Notes: generated from the letters alone by a model not told the origin. A stretch of DNA of 15,048 nucleotides from DASVLX01 sp035552275 (GCA_035552275.1 DASZLR010000108.1:1-15048); one strand, 5' to 3'; counted from the first letter of the stretch, positions 6,496 to 13,332 are shown. A program made the numbers and translations.

Positions 6496-7215
6496 CTAGC
6501 GAATCACGCCCGCACGCATCGCCAGGGCAACCATCTGGGCCCGGTCTCCGGTGCCCAGTTTGCGTCCGATTCGGGACAGATGGCTTTTCACGGTCAACGC
6601 CGACAGGTTGAGCGCCTCGCCGATTTCCTTGTTGGACTGGCCATCGGCGACCAGTTGGAGCACCTCGACCTCCCGCGCGGAGAGTTCCCGCGGGGTGTTG
6701 TCGGTGCCCGGTACCCGGGTGCCCGTGGCAAGCACGGGCGCGACGCTCGGATCGGCGTAAACCCCGCCATCGAGGACTCGACGCACTCCGTCGGTGACCA
6801 CCATCGGCGAGGCGGACTTCAGCAGGTACGCCTGGGCGCCTGCCTGGAAGGCCGACCGGACCGCATAGGGGTCGTCGGAGGACGCGAGCACCACGATGCG
6901 CGGCCAACCATGGGTGCGGAGCTCCGCAACCAGGTCGATGCCGCTACCGTCTGGTAGCCCGAGATCGAGAATCGCGAGGTCGCACGGTCCCGTGGCGAGG
7001 GCTCGCGCCCTTGCCTCGGCCACCGACGCGGCCTCGTGCACAGTGCCCGCCCCCATTTGGGTGAGGCGGGCCGCAATGGCCTCCCTCAGTAGCGGGTGGT
7101 CGTCAACCACCAGCACTGAGAACAGCTCCTCCCGCGGGTGCGGGACCATGCTCACCGGCAACATGCCGGTCACGGGCGTGGTTCGAACGGCTTGCCCTAA
7201 GCCGACGGCAGCCAC
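6496..7215 (-). CDS. NarL/LuxR-type response regulator, WhiI-like by position
   Basis: A 239-residue regulator. The receiver domain (about 32-150) keeps the acidic pair Asp38-Asp39 (VLVVDDHPLL), the phosphorylation site Asp84 (LAILDLGLPDGSG) and Lys133 (YLLKSASP). The usual Thr/Ser switch position after strand 4 appears to be Ala111, with Ser112-Ser113 next to it (VVLASSDD). The LuxR DNA-binding domain spans about 176-238 (LSAREVEVLQLVADGQSNKEIGEALNLS, recognition helix TVKSHLSRIGRKL). No histidine kinase lies beside it, so it is an orphan. The gene order (fadAB, rnd, regulator, DUF3000, hemE) is, as I recall, that around whiI of Streptomyces, whose product controls sporulation with BldM. Start: GTG at 7215 with GGGAGG seven bases upstream, rather than the longer GTG at 7257. 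Confidence 0.88.
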   Translation of the reverse strand: MAAVGLGQAVRTTPVTGMLPVSMVPHPREELFSVLVVDDHPLLREAIAARLTQMGAGTVHEAASVAEARARALATGPCDLAILDLGLPDGSGIDLVAELRTHGWPRIVVLASSDDPYAVRSAFQAGAQAYLLKSASPMVVTDGVRRVLDGGVYADPSVAPVLATGTRVPGTDNTPRELSAREVEVLQLVADGQSNKEIGEALNLSALTVKSHLSRIGRKLGTGDRAQMVALAMRAGVIR

Positions 7216-7222
7216 GTCACTA

Positions 7223-7228
7223 CCTCCC
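7223..7228 (-). promoter_or_regulatory. Ribosome binding site fixing the response regulator start
   Basis: The minus strand reads GGGAGG seven bases before GTG at 7215, which favours this start over GTG at 7257. Confidence 0.75.
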
Positions 7229-7261
7229 TGGAGTCGGTCGTGCCCCCCGACCGGCACCGGG

Positions 7262-7301
7262 ACTTTCGTCCGATCAGCCGCGCCACTGATCGACCGAAAG
7301 T
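7262..7301. promoter_or_regulatory. Imperfect inverted repeat in the leader of the response regulator
   Basis: The arms are ACTTTCGTCCGATCAG (7262-7277) and CTGATCGACCGAAAGT (7286-7301). They pair at 14 of 16 positions around an 8-base loop. The structure lies 47-86 bases before the start codon and would fold in the mRNA leader or serve as a dimer binding site, possibly for autoregulation. Confidence 0.55.
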
Positions 7302-7361
7302 GGTGTCGACGTTGGCAGCGTAGCCGCCAAAGTCGACGCGTGGGGTGATCATTTGCCTAGT

Positions 7362-7377
7362 TGTCCCGATCGGGTAG
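7362..7377. promoter_or_regulatory. BldM-box-like sequence upstream of the WhiI-like regulator
   Basis: TGTCCCGATCGGGTAG matches 10 of the 12 fixed positions of the BldM homodimer site as I remember it (TGnnCCGnnCGGGTGA); only the last two bases differ. It contains the perfect palindrome CCCGATCGGG. It lies about 150 bp before the regulator start. BldM is not encoded in this window, so the link is inference. Confidence 0.4.
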
Positions 7378-7661
7378 TGACGTAGTTGCGGTTTTGTCAC
7401 TCGATTGGGCGATCATTACGAGGACCCGTAACACGAGCCCGTGCTGTGACGATGTCGTTACTTTGGGGTTTTTACCGATACCGGCCCACGACCCACGATC
7501 GAGTAGCCTCCACCCCACGATGACAGTGACCGAGATAACACTGTTTGGTCGATGTGCGACACGCCGAACGGGCTAGAGCGATCACGAATCGTTACGAAAC
7601 GAGCCGATAACGATACGCTCCGTAGTCGGCTGGAGCGGCGTTGCGTGATGGGCCGGTGCGA

Positions 7662-7685
7662 TGTCGAGCGCGGTGTCGAGCGCGG
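7662..7685. repeat. Perfect 12-bp tandem duplication
   Basis: TGTCGAGCGCGG occurs twice in a row, 14 bases beyond the DUF3000 stop. It may be a slippage product. Confidence 0.7.
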
Positions 7686-7698
7686 GTTGGTCGGTGGG

Positions 7699-8319
7699 TC
7701 AGCCGCGGTGCTGACCGAGCAGTGTCACGCCCACCGGTGGCAGGCCGGCGGTGCTCGACATCAGCGTGCAGAACGCGCTGCCGTGCGCGGCCATCTCAGC
7801 ACCAGCCTCGCCGCCCGGGTCAGTGTTCGGGTCACTGCCTGTTGTGCTGCCGGCCGGGCCTTCCACCGGCGTCCAGGACGCCCGCAGCTCCAGATCGTCG
7901 CTACGGGCCGGCCCGTTGATGTCACCGAACCGCGCCGAGGAGGTCTGCGTCACCGTGCCGCCCAGCGCCCGGTACGCCGCGCCGGACTCGTCCAGTGCCT
8001 CCGTCAGCCAGGACCAGCCGACCTCGGTCAGCAGCGGGTCGGCGGCGATCTCCGGGTCAAGCTCGGCGCGCACGTACGCGACCACCCGGAGCACTCCGTC
8101 CCAGGCCTGCTCGCCCTCCGGGTCGTACAGCAGCACCAGCCGGCCGCTGGCCAACTCGCCGGCCGGCCCGTTGACCTCGGCGGCCAGCGCGAACGCCCAG
8201 GGCGCCAGCCGCTGCGGCGGCTTCACGATCTCGAGTTCGAGTTCCGGCCGGGGCCGCAGCGACGACAGCGCCGTCACGGCGTGCCGGAAGAGCGTCGGTT
8301 GCTCCGATGGGTCCGCCAC
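7699..8319 (-). CDS. DUF3000 family protein
   Basis: A 206-residue protein of unknown function, restricted as far as I know to actinobacteria. Family-typical blocks are RPRPELELEIVKPPQRLAP, SGRLVLLYDPEGEQAWDG, VAYVRAELDPEIAADPLL and EVGWSWLTEALDESGAAY, followed by ELRASWTPV. The C-terminal 60 residues (GSTTGSDPNTDPGG onward, then AAHGSAFCTLM) are less conserved in type. It is usually encoded divergently next to hemE, as here. I chose GTG at 8319 (first residues VADPSEQPTLF) because GAGGAGG (8324-8330) sits four bases upstream. The frame stays open to 8484 across the repeat array, giving a VPAGT-rich extension that is almost certainly not translated. Confidence 0.9.
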   Translation of the reverse strand: MADPSEQPTLFRHAVTALSSLRPRPELELEIVKPPQRLAPWAFALAAEVNGPAGELASGRLVLLYDPEGEQAWDGVLRVVAYVRAELDPEIAADPLLTEVGWSWLTEALDESGAAYRALGGTVTQTSSARFGDINGPARSDDLELRASWTPVEGPAGSTTGSDPNTDPGGEAGAEMAAHGSAFCTLMSSTAGLPPVGVTLLGQHRG

Positions 8320-8323
8320 CGGC

Positions 8324-8330
8324 CCTCCTC
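8324..8330 (-). promoter_or_regulatory. Ribosome binding site fixing the DUF3000 start
   Basis: The minus strand reads GAGGAGG four bases before GTG at 8319. This puts the 30-bp repeats outside the coding region. Confidence 0.8.
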
Positions 8331-8353
8331 TTCCTGGCACTCGGCCGCTCACC

Positions 8354-8487
8354 GTGCCCGCCGGCACTGAAGGCACAAACTGGGTGCCCGCCAGCACTTG
8401 AGGCACAAACGCCGTGCCCGCCGGCGCTGAAGGCACAAACATGGTGCCTGCCGGCACTGGAGGCACAACGTCTGTGCCGGGCACACC
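8354..8487 (+). repeat. Array of about 4.5 imperfect 30-bp tandem repeats between DUF3000 and hemE
   Basis: Units begin at 8354, 8384, 8414, 8444 and (partial) 8474, an exact 30-bp period. Each starts with GTGCCCGCCGGCAC or a one-base variant, continues with a variable TNNAGGCACAA section, and ends with three bases that differ between units (TGG, GCC, ATG, TCT). GTGCC and GGCAC can pair within each unit. Because the core is nearly self-complementary, both strands encode Val-Pro-Ala-Gly-Thr in one frame, and the 30-bp period keeps frames open. The array occupies the divergent promoter region. Related units lie at 1501-1559 in the opposite orientation. Confidence 0.88.
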
Positions 8488-8614
8488 GTCGTCACGTCTG
8501 GTGACTGTAAGGCCACCCGGTCGTGGATCATGGGGAGGCGCGCCGGGCCGGTGTGTCCTCTTCAGTCACTACCTGCGTGGGTGTCCCGGTGACCGACGCG
8601 CCGACCGTGGGACG
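8488..8614 (+). promoter_or_regulatory. Leader/promoter region of hemE
   Basis: This stretch lies between the repeat array and the hemE start. It has a short dyad GTCAC-GTCTG-GTGAC (8491-8505), and GTGACTG (8501-8507) is matched by CAGTCAC at 8563-8569. No clear -35/-10 pair is visible, so the promoter itself is not located. Confidence 0.35.
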
Positions 8615-9712
8615 ATGGCGACCACGATGACACCGATGACAACGCAGGCTCCGGCCGGCCGCCGAAGCCTGGACACCGCCCCGTTGTTGGCCGCCGCGCA
8701 GGGACGCACCCCGGCGCACACTCCAGTGTGGTTCATGCGGCAGGCTGGCCGCTCGCTGCCGGAGTACCGCAGAGCTCGTGGCGACGGCCCGATGCTCGCC
8801 GCCTGCATGACTCCCGAGTTGGTCACCGAGATCACCCTGCAGCCGGTCCGCCGGCACGGCGTCGACGCCGCGATCCTGTACAGCGACATCGTGGTGCCGT
8901 TGTACGCGGCCGGCGTGGACGTGGACATCAAGCCCGGCGTCGGCCCGGTGGTCGGTTCGCCGGTGCGCACCGCCGCCGATGTGGCCGCGCTGCCCGCGTT
9001 GGAACCCGCGCAGGTCGCTCCGGTGGCTGACGCGGTCCGGCTGCTGGTCGCCGAACTGGGAGCCACGCCGCTGATCGGCTTCGCCGGCGCGCCGTTCACC
9101 CTGGCCTCGTATCTGGTCGAGGGCGGCCCCAGCCGCAACCACGAGCGGACCAAGGCGCTCATGCACTCCGCGCCGGACGTCTGGCACGGTCTGCTCGACC
9201 GGCTCGCCGAGATCACCCTCACCTTCCTGCGCGCGCAGGTGGCCGCCGGCGTGGACGTGGTGCAGCTGTTCGACTCCTGGGCCGGCGCGCTGTCCGAGCG
9301 CGACTACCGCGAGTTCGTGCTGCCGCACTCGGCCCGGGTGTTGGGTGGGCTGGCCGATGCCGGGGTGCCCCGCGTCCACTTCGGCGTGGGCACCGGTGAA
9401 CTGCTCGGCGCGATGCGCGAGGCCGGTGCCGACGTGCTGGGCGTGGACTGGCGGGTGCCGCTGGACGTGGCCGCCGACCGGCTGCGCGCCGATCTGCCGG
9501 ACGGTCCGGATCCGGTCGTGCAGGGCAACCTGGACCCGGCGCTGCTGATGGCCGACTGGCCGGTGATCGAGCGTGCCGTGCGGCGCATCCTCACCGAAGG
9601 CCAGGCCGCGGCCGGACACGTGTTCAACCTCGGTCACGGCGTGTTGCCGGAGACCGATCCGGACGTCCTCAGCCGAGTGACCGAGCTGGTGCACTCGATC
9701 TCGTCGCGATGA
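8615..9712 (+). CDS. hemE: Uroporphyrinogen decarboxylase
   Basis: A 365-residue protein, close to the family length. It removes the four acetate carboxyls of uroporphyrinogen III to give coproporphyrinogen III in haem synthesis, in the cytoplasm and without cofactor. The signature blocks are all present: PVWFMRQAGRSLPEYR (Arg42, Arg46 binding substrate carboxylates), AAILYSDIVVP (catalytic Asp91), GFAGAPFTLASYL, VQLFDSWAGALS, VHFGVGTGELL, GNLDPALL and NLGHGVLPETDPD. Three in-frame ATGs (8615, 8627, 8636) are possible starts; the ribosome site is weak for all, and I kept the first. The open frame upstream to 8414 is repeat-array sequence. It overlaps the next gene by 4 bp (ATGA), so the two are co-translated. 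Confidence 0.95.
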   Translation: MATTMTPMTTQAPAGRRSLDTAPLLAAAQGRTPAHTPVWFMRQAGRSLPEYRRARGDGPMLAACMTPELVTEITLQPVRRHGVDAAILYSDIVVPLYAAGVDVDIKPGVGPVVGSPVRTAADVAALPALEPAQVAPVADAVRLLVAELGATPLIGFAGAPFTLASYLVEGGPSRNHERTKALMHSAPDVWHGLLDRLAEITLTFLRAQVAAGVDVVQLFDSWAGALSERDYREFVLPHSARVLGGLADAGVPRVHFGVGTGELLGAMREAGADVLGVDWRVPLDVAADRLRADLPDGPDPVVQGNLDPALLMADWPVIERAVRRILTEGQAAAGHVFNLGHGVLPETDPDVLSRVTELVHSISSR

Positions 9713-11157
9713 CCGCCGGACCTGTCGGCGGTCGAATCGGCAGCCGAATCGCTGTTGTGGGCGGCGGGATCTCCGGGCTGGCCGCCGCGTACCGGCTGCG
9801 TCGACTGCTCGGACCGGACGCCGAGATCACTGTGGTCGAGCAGGCCCGCCGGCTCGGCGGCAAGCTGCACGCGGTCGACCTCGCCGGCCGTCGCTACGAC
9901 GTGGGCGCCGAGGCGTTTCTGGTGCGCCGTCCGGAGGTCGACGCGCTGGTCCGCGAGCTCGGCCTGGAGTCCTGGCTGACCCATCCCGCCGCCGTGTCGG
10001 CGGCCATTCGGGTCGGCGGCGCCAGCCGGCCGATCCCACCGCGCACCATGCTCGGGGTGCCCGCCTCGGCGGCGGATGTCGCCGACGTGCTGTCCGTCGA
10101 TGGCACGCGGCGGGTCGCGGCCGAATCCGAGCTGCCGCCGGTGGACCTGGCCGGCGCGGACATCGCGGTCGGCGCGCTGCTGCGGCAACGCCTCGGCCCC
10201 GAGGTGCCGGACCGGCTGGTCGACCCGCTGCTCGGCGGGGTGTACGCCGGCAGCGCCGACAGTCTCGGCCTGCGCGCCACCATGCCGCAACTGGCCGCGA
10301 AGCTCGACGCGGGCGCGGGTTCGGTGCTGGCCGCTTCGGCGAGCCTGCTTCCATCGGCGACCCTTGGCGCTCCCCGGCCGCCGGTGTTCGGCACGCTGGA
10401 GGGTGGGCTGGCCGGCCTGGCCGACCGGCTCGCCGAGGCATCCGGCGCGCGGCTTCGGCTCGGCCTTCCGGTCCGTGCCCTGCTCCGCCGTCCGGATGGC
10501 TGGCGGCTGGACATCGGCGCTGCCACCGACCCGGACACCCTGGACGTGGACGCGGTGCTGCTCGCCGTGCCGGCGCCGGCCGCGCGGAAACTGCTCGCCG
10601 ACGTGGCGCCGGCCGCGTCCGCCGCGTTCGCCCGGGTTGAACTCGCCTCGATGGCGGTGGTCGCCCTCGCGCTGCCGGCGGACGTGTCACTGCCGCCGTC
10701 CTCCGGAGTGCTGATCGGCTCGGGTGAACGACACGCCGACGGCACGCCCTTCACGGCCAAGGCCTTCACCTACTCCAGTCGGAAATGGGAGCACCTGGGC
10801 GGACCCGGTGCGGTGCTGGTGCGCGGCTCGGTCGGCCGGTACGGCGACGCGGAGATCCTGCGTCGGGACGACGCCGATCTGGTCCGCGCGGTGCGCGCCG
10901 ATTTCGCCGAACTGACCGGGGTCAGCGCGGTGCCCGAGGATGTCGTGGTGACCCGGTGGGGCGGTGGGCTGCCGCAGTACGGCGTCGGCCATGTCGATGT
11001 GGTGGCCGGGATCGAGCGCGCGGTCGCCGAGGTGCCCGGCCTGGCCGTCGCCGGCGCCACGCTGCACGGCGTCGGCCTGCCGGCCTGTGTGGCCACCGCC
11101 GATGCGGCCGCCGCGCGGATCGCCGAGCATGTCCGTGTCCGCCAACCACAGCCGTAG
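9709..11157 (+). CDS. hemG: HemY-type FAD-dependent coproporphyrinogen III (or protoporphyrinogen IX) oxidase
   Basis: A 482-residue flavoprotein. Residues about 13-45 form the FAD Rossmann motif (IAVVGGGISGLAAAYRL, then the ribose-binding Glu in VVEQARRLGGKL), followed by YDVGAEAFLVRRPEV. The C-terminal FAD segment is LAVAGATLHGVGLPACVATADAAAARIA. The length and layout are those of HemY oxidases. In actinobacteria these oxidise coproporphyrinogen III to coproporphyrin III (now CgoX) in the coproporphyrin-dependent haem route; older annotation calls them protoporphyrinogen oxidase (hemG/hemY). The sequence alone does not prove the substrate. It is translationally coupled to hemE. In many relatives the haem decarboxylase hemQ/chdC follows; here it does not. 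Confidence 0.92.
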   Translation: MTAGPVGGRIGSRIAVVGGGISGLAAAYRLRRLLGPDAEITVVEQARRLGGKLHAVDLAGRRYDVGAEAFLVRRPEVDALVRELGLESWLTHPAAVSAAIRVGGASRPIPPRTMLGVPASAADVADVLSVDGTRRVAAESELPPVDLAGADIAVGALLRQRLGPEVPDRLVDPLLGGVYAGSADSLGLRATMPQLAAKLDAGAGSVLAASASLLPSATLGAPRPPVFGTLEGGLAGLADRLAEASGARLRLGLPVRALLRRPDGWRLDIGAATDPDTLDVDAVLLAVPAPAARKLLADVAPAASAAFARVELASMAVVALALPADVSLPPSSGVLIGSGERHADGTPFTAKAFTYSSRKWEHLGGPGAVLVRGSVGRYGDAEILRRDDADLVRAVRADFAELTGVSAVPEDVVVTRWGGGLPQYGVGHVDVVAGIERAVAEVPGLAVAGATLHGVGLPACVATADAAAARIAEHVRVRQPQP

Positions 11158-11236
11158 GCGATAGCGTGACCGGGCGGGTGATCGTGTTGACCGATGATGA
11201 CTTCTGCCGATTTATCCACCCGGGCGCGATCGCCGG

Positions 11237-12436
11237 TCAGCTTCGGGCGAACCAGGCGTACCAGTCCCGGCTGGACGGCGAAAGGTAGTGCTGCGGCGGG
11301 ACTTTCTGGCCCGGGTACAGCCGATATCCCCGCGCGCCGGTCGGCGTGGTGTGGAAGTAGGCCCCGCTGATCCAGTCCGGATTGATGTCCAGTTCCATGC
11401 CGCGCACGACCCCGGCGGCCCGCAGGATGTTGCCGAGCGTGCAGACGGACAGCGCCGGGCCGCCGACATAAACCTCGGCTCCGTCGGCGGTGATCCCGAA
11501 GCCGGACCGGTCGATGTAGGCGGCTTGGCCGACGGTGCTGCCCCATTCGGCGTTGCCGCCGGTCTGGCAGGTCGGATTGACCTTTCCGTTGTCCACCAAC
11601 ATAACCAGGTTCTGCCGCACGCTCGCCACCGCCGCGCTCATCCGCACTTCCTGGTTCCACGCGCCGACTTCGGCCGTGCCGTCGGTGCGCAACACCAGGC
11701 TCGCCGCGCCGTCCACCAGCGGCAGCACCGTCCGGCCTTCGCTGTAGTAGCCGCCGTGGCTGGCGTTGTTGGTCAACCGGAAACCGGCGTTGAACGCGGC
11801 CACCACGCTGCGCTGGTCGGCGGCGGTCAAGGAGGTCGCGGCCTGCCAGGAGCCGCCGGGATCCTGGAAGCCGGGCCGCAGTTGGCCGCGTACCAGGGTC
11901 GGATCCAGCCACAACGCACCGGCCAGGTACGAGGTGTGCTGGGTGTCCGGCCGGACCATCGCCACCCGCACCGCCGGCTGCCCGCGCACGGCCGCCACCG
12001 TCTGCCACAGGCCCTCGCCCGGCAGTGGCGCACCGCCGGCCAGATCGGGGATCGTGGCCGGCATCGGCAGTCCGCGCCCGCCGGCCCGTGTTGATGGCGC
12101 CGTCGGTGTCGCGGGTGTCGAGGTACTGGGCACGGCGCCGGCGGCGACCGGAATCGAGCCGGTCGGCAGCCCACCCACCTTCGGCTGATTGTGTTGGTAT
12201 TGCAGCTGTTCCAGGTACGTGACCAGATCACTCATGGAGTGGTCGCGGGCCCATTCCGCCAGTCGCGCGGCGGCGCTGTCGGTGCCCGGCGCGGTGAGCA
12301 CCCCACCGATGGACCACGTCACCAGCACGACGAATGCGACGAAACCGGCCAGCACACAGCGCCGGGCACGCCGCACCCACAGCGTCATGTCCGGTCGAAT
12401 CCTGTGCTGCGCCACAACTCCATACTGGCCCGGCAT
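11237..12436 (-). CDS. Membrane-anchored phosphodiester glycosidase family protein (NAGPA-like domain)
   Basis: A 399-residue protein from ATG at 12436; ATG at 12388 (MTLWVRRARRC) is an equally good start and would put the basic residues directly before the membrane helix. A single transmembrane segment (CVLAGFVAFVVLVTWSIGGVL) is followed by a Pro/Thr/Ala-rich linker and then an extracytoplasmic domain with AAFNAGFRLTNN, GGYYSEGRTVLPLVDGAASL, YIDRSGFGITADGAEVYVGG and GVVRGMELDINPDW. These match the NAGPA-type phosphodiester glycosidase domain, whose human member uncovers mannose 6-phosphate; bacterial roles are thought to concern cell-wall sugars or are unknown. The usual DGGGS signature is absent: ELDINPDW stands in its place. 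It runs convergent with hemG, 79 bp away, and divergent from apbE. Confidence 0.8.
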   Translation of the reverse strand: MPGQYGVVAQHRIRPDMTLWVRRARRCVLAGFVAFVVLVTWSIGGVLTAPGTDSAAARLAEWARDHSMSDLVTYLEQLQYQHNQPKVGGLPTGSIPVAAGAVPSTSTPATPTAPSTRAGGRGLPMPATIPDLAGGAPLPGEGLWQTVAAVRGQPAVRVAMVRPDTQHTSYLAGALWLDPTLVRGQLRPGFQDPGGSWQAATSLTAADQRSVVAAFNAGFRLTNNASHGGYYSEGRTVLPLVDGAASLVLRTDGTAEVGAWNQEVRMSAAVASVRQNLVMLVDNGKVNPTCQTGGNAEWGSTVGQAAYIDRSGFGITADGAEVYVGGPALSVCTLGNILRAAGVVRGMELDINPDWISGAYFHTTPTGARGYRLYPGQKVPPQHYLSPSSRDWYAWFARS

Positions 12437-12537
12437 TCTTGGTGTTGGTTGAGCTGTTCACCGTTGCTGGGGTTGAGTTTTCTCACAGCGAATCCCAGGC
12501 AACCCGATGGCGTTTCAGGCGTCCGAGTCTCATTACG

Positions 12538-13332
12538 ATGGTGGTCGTGAACGCCGTCCGGCACGTGGAGCAGGTCATGGGTCTGCCGGTGTCGGTGGAT
12601 GTCCGTCGCTGCGATCACGATCCCGTTCCGGTGATTCGGCGTGCCTTCGACTGGCTGCGCGATGTGGACGCCTGGTTCAGTCCATTTCGGACTGACAGCG
12701 AGGTGTCCCGGCTGGATCGGGGCGAGCTGGCTCTCGACGAACTCAGCGCGGACATGACTGAGGTGCTGGCGCTGTGCGCGGACTACGAACGGCGGTCCGG
12801 CGGCGCGTTCCGGGCCCGCCTGCCCGGTTACGGCCTCGACCCGAGCGGTGTGGTCAAGGGCTGGGCCGTGCAGCGGATGGCGGACCTGCTGATCGCGGAC
12901 GGTGTGCGGCAGCTCTGTGTCAACGCCGGCGGGGACGTGCTGACCATGGGCGAGGCCGAGCCGGGACGGCCGTGGCGAGTCGGCGTCCGGCATCCCGAGC
13001 GCGCCGACCGAATGTGCGTGGTGTTCGAGGTGGGCGACGCGGCGGTGGCCACCTCCGGCGGATACGAGCGGGGCGCGCACATCCTGGACGGCCGAACCGG
13101 CGCTCCGGCCACCGAACTGCTCAGCCTCACCGTGCTGGCCGACGACCTGACCACCGCCGATGCCACCGCCACCGCCGGGTTCGCGCTGGGAGCCGAGGGC
13201 GTGGCCTGGGCGGCCGACCAGCCCGGCTGCCTGGTGTTCGCGATCGACGCCGACCACCGGGTACATCGGTCGGCCGGTTTGGACGAGCTGATCCGGCCCG
13301 CGGCGGCGACCGCGGATCAGCCGCCGGCGTGA
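12538..13332 (+). CDS. apbE: FAD:protein FMN transferase (ApbE family)
   Basis: A 264-residue protein. ApbE enzymes split FAD and attach the FMN half covalently to a Thr/Ser of a partner protein outside the cytoplasm. The recognisable blocks are GLDPSGVVKGWAVQRM, LCVNAGGDVL, TSGGYERGAHILDGRTGAP and DDLTTADATATAGFALG, whose Asp residues bind the metal. No clear signal peptide is visible, which is frequent in actinobacterial forms. The start is uncertain: ATG at 12538 or GTG at 12547. A -10-like TACGAT at 12534-12539 would place the transcript start near 12546, which favours a leaderless GTG. It ends head-on against the FMN-binding protein gene with a 16-bp overlap; that protein is the obvious substrate. 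Confidence 0.9.
   Translation: MVVVNAVRHVEQVMGLPVSVDVRRCDHDPVPVIRRAFDWLRDVDAWFSPFRTDSEVSRLDRGELALDELSADMTEVLALCADYERRSGGAFRARLPGYGLDPSGVVKGWAVQRMADLLIADGVRQLCVNAGGDVLTMGEAEPGRPWRVGVRHPERADRMCVVFEVGDAAVATSGGYERGAHILDGRTGAPATELLSLTVLADDLTTADATATAGFALGAEGVAWAADQPGCLVFAIDADHRVHRSAGLDELIRPAAATADQPPA

Larger units (their letters stand above)
7216..7698. other. 483-bp non-coding region upstream of the response regulator
   Basis: This gap lies between the end of DUF3000 and the regulator start. Its middle part (about 7340-7620) is visibly richer in A and T than the flanking genes. No frame in it looks coding. It holds an imperfect inverted repeat (7262-7301), a BldM-box-like sequence (7362-7377), several scattered GTTAC/GTAAC words (for example at 7417-7432, 7457 and 7591), a small hairpin at 7616-7637 (CGCTCC with GGAGCG) that could end the DUF3000 transcript, and a 12-bp tandem duplication (7662-7685). 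I did not find a convincing -35/-10 pair for the regulator. Confidence 0.6.

Noticed and set aside
6686..6740. GTGCCCGGTACCCGGGTGCCC-like stretch in the regulator linker as another repeat unit
   Set aside because: It is coding sequence for the interdomain linker and does not follow the 30-bp unit structure.
7197..7400. 67-residue minus-strand frame before the response regulator
   Set aside because: It overlaps the regulator start, covers the inverted repeat and BldM-like box, and has no coding character or ribosome site.
7603..7610. Perfect GCCGATAA, the -10 element of WhiG/FliA-type promoters, on the plus strand
   Set aside because: No TAAA-type -35 lies 15-16 bases upstream, and it points away from the regulator with no plus-strand gene until hemE.
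8354..8487. CRISPR-like array (27 conserved bases alternating with 3 variable bases)
   Set aside because: The three variable bases are far too short for spacers, the repeats are imperfect, and no cas gene is present.
11170..11181. Second BldM-like core CCGGGCGGGTGA
   Set aside because: It lies between two convergent gene ends, not in a promoter, and lacks the TG half at the right spacing.
11166..11288. 40-residue plus-strand frame (GTG start, reads MTGRVIVLTDDDFCRF...) after hemG
   Set aside because: Weak ribosome site, overlaps the 3' end of the converging glycosidase gene, and resembles nothing I know; most likely a shadow frame.
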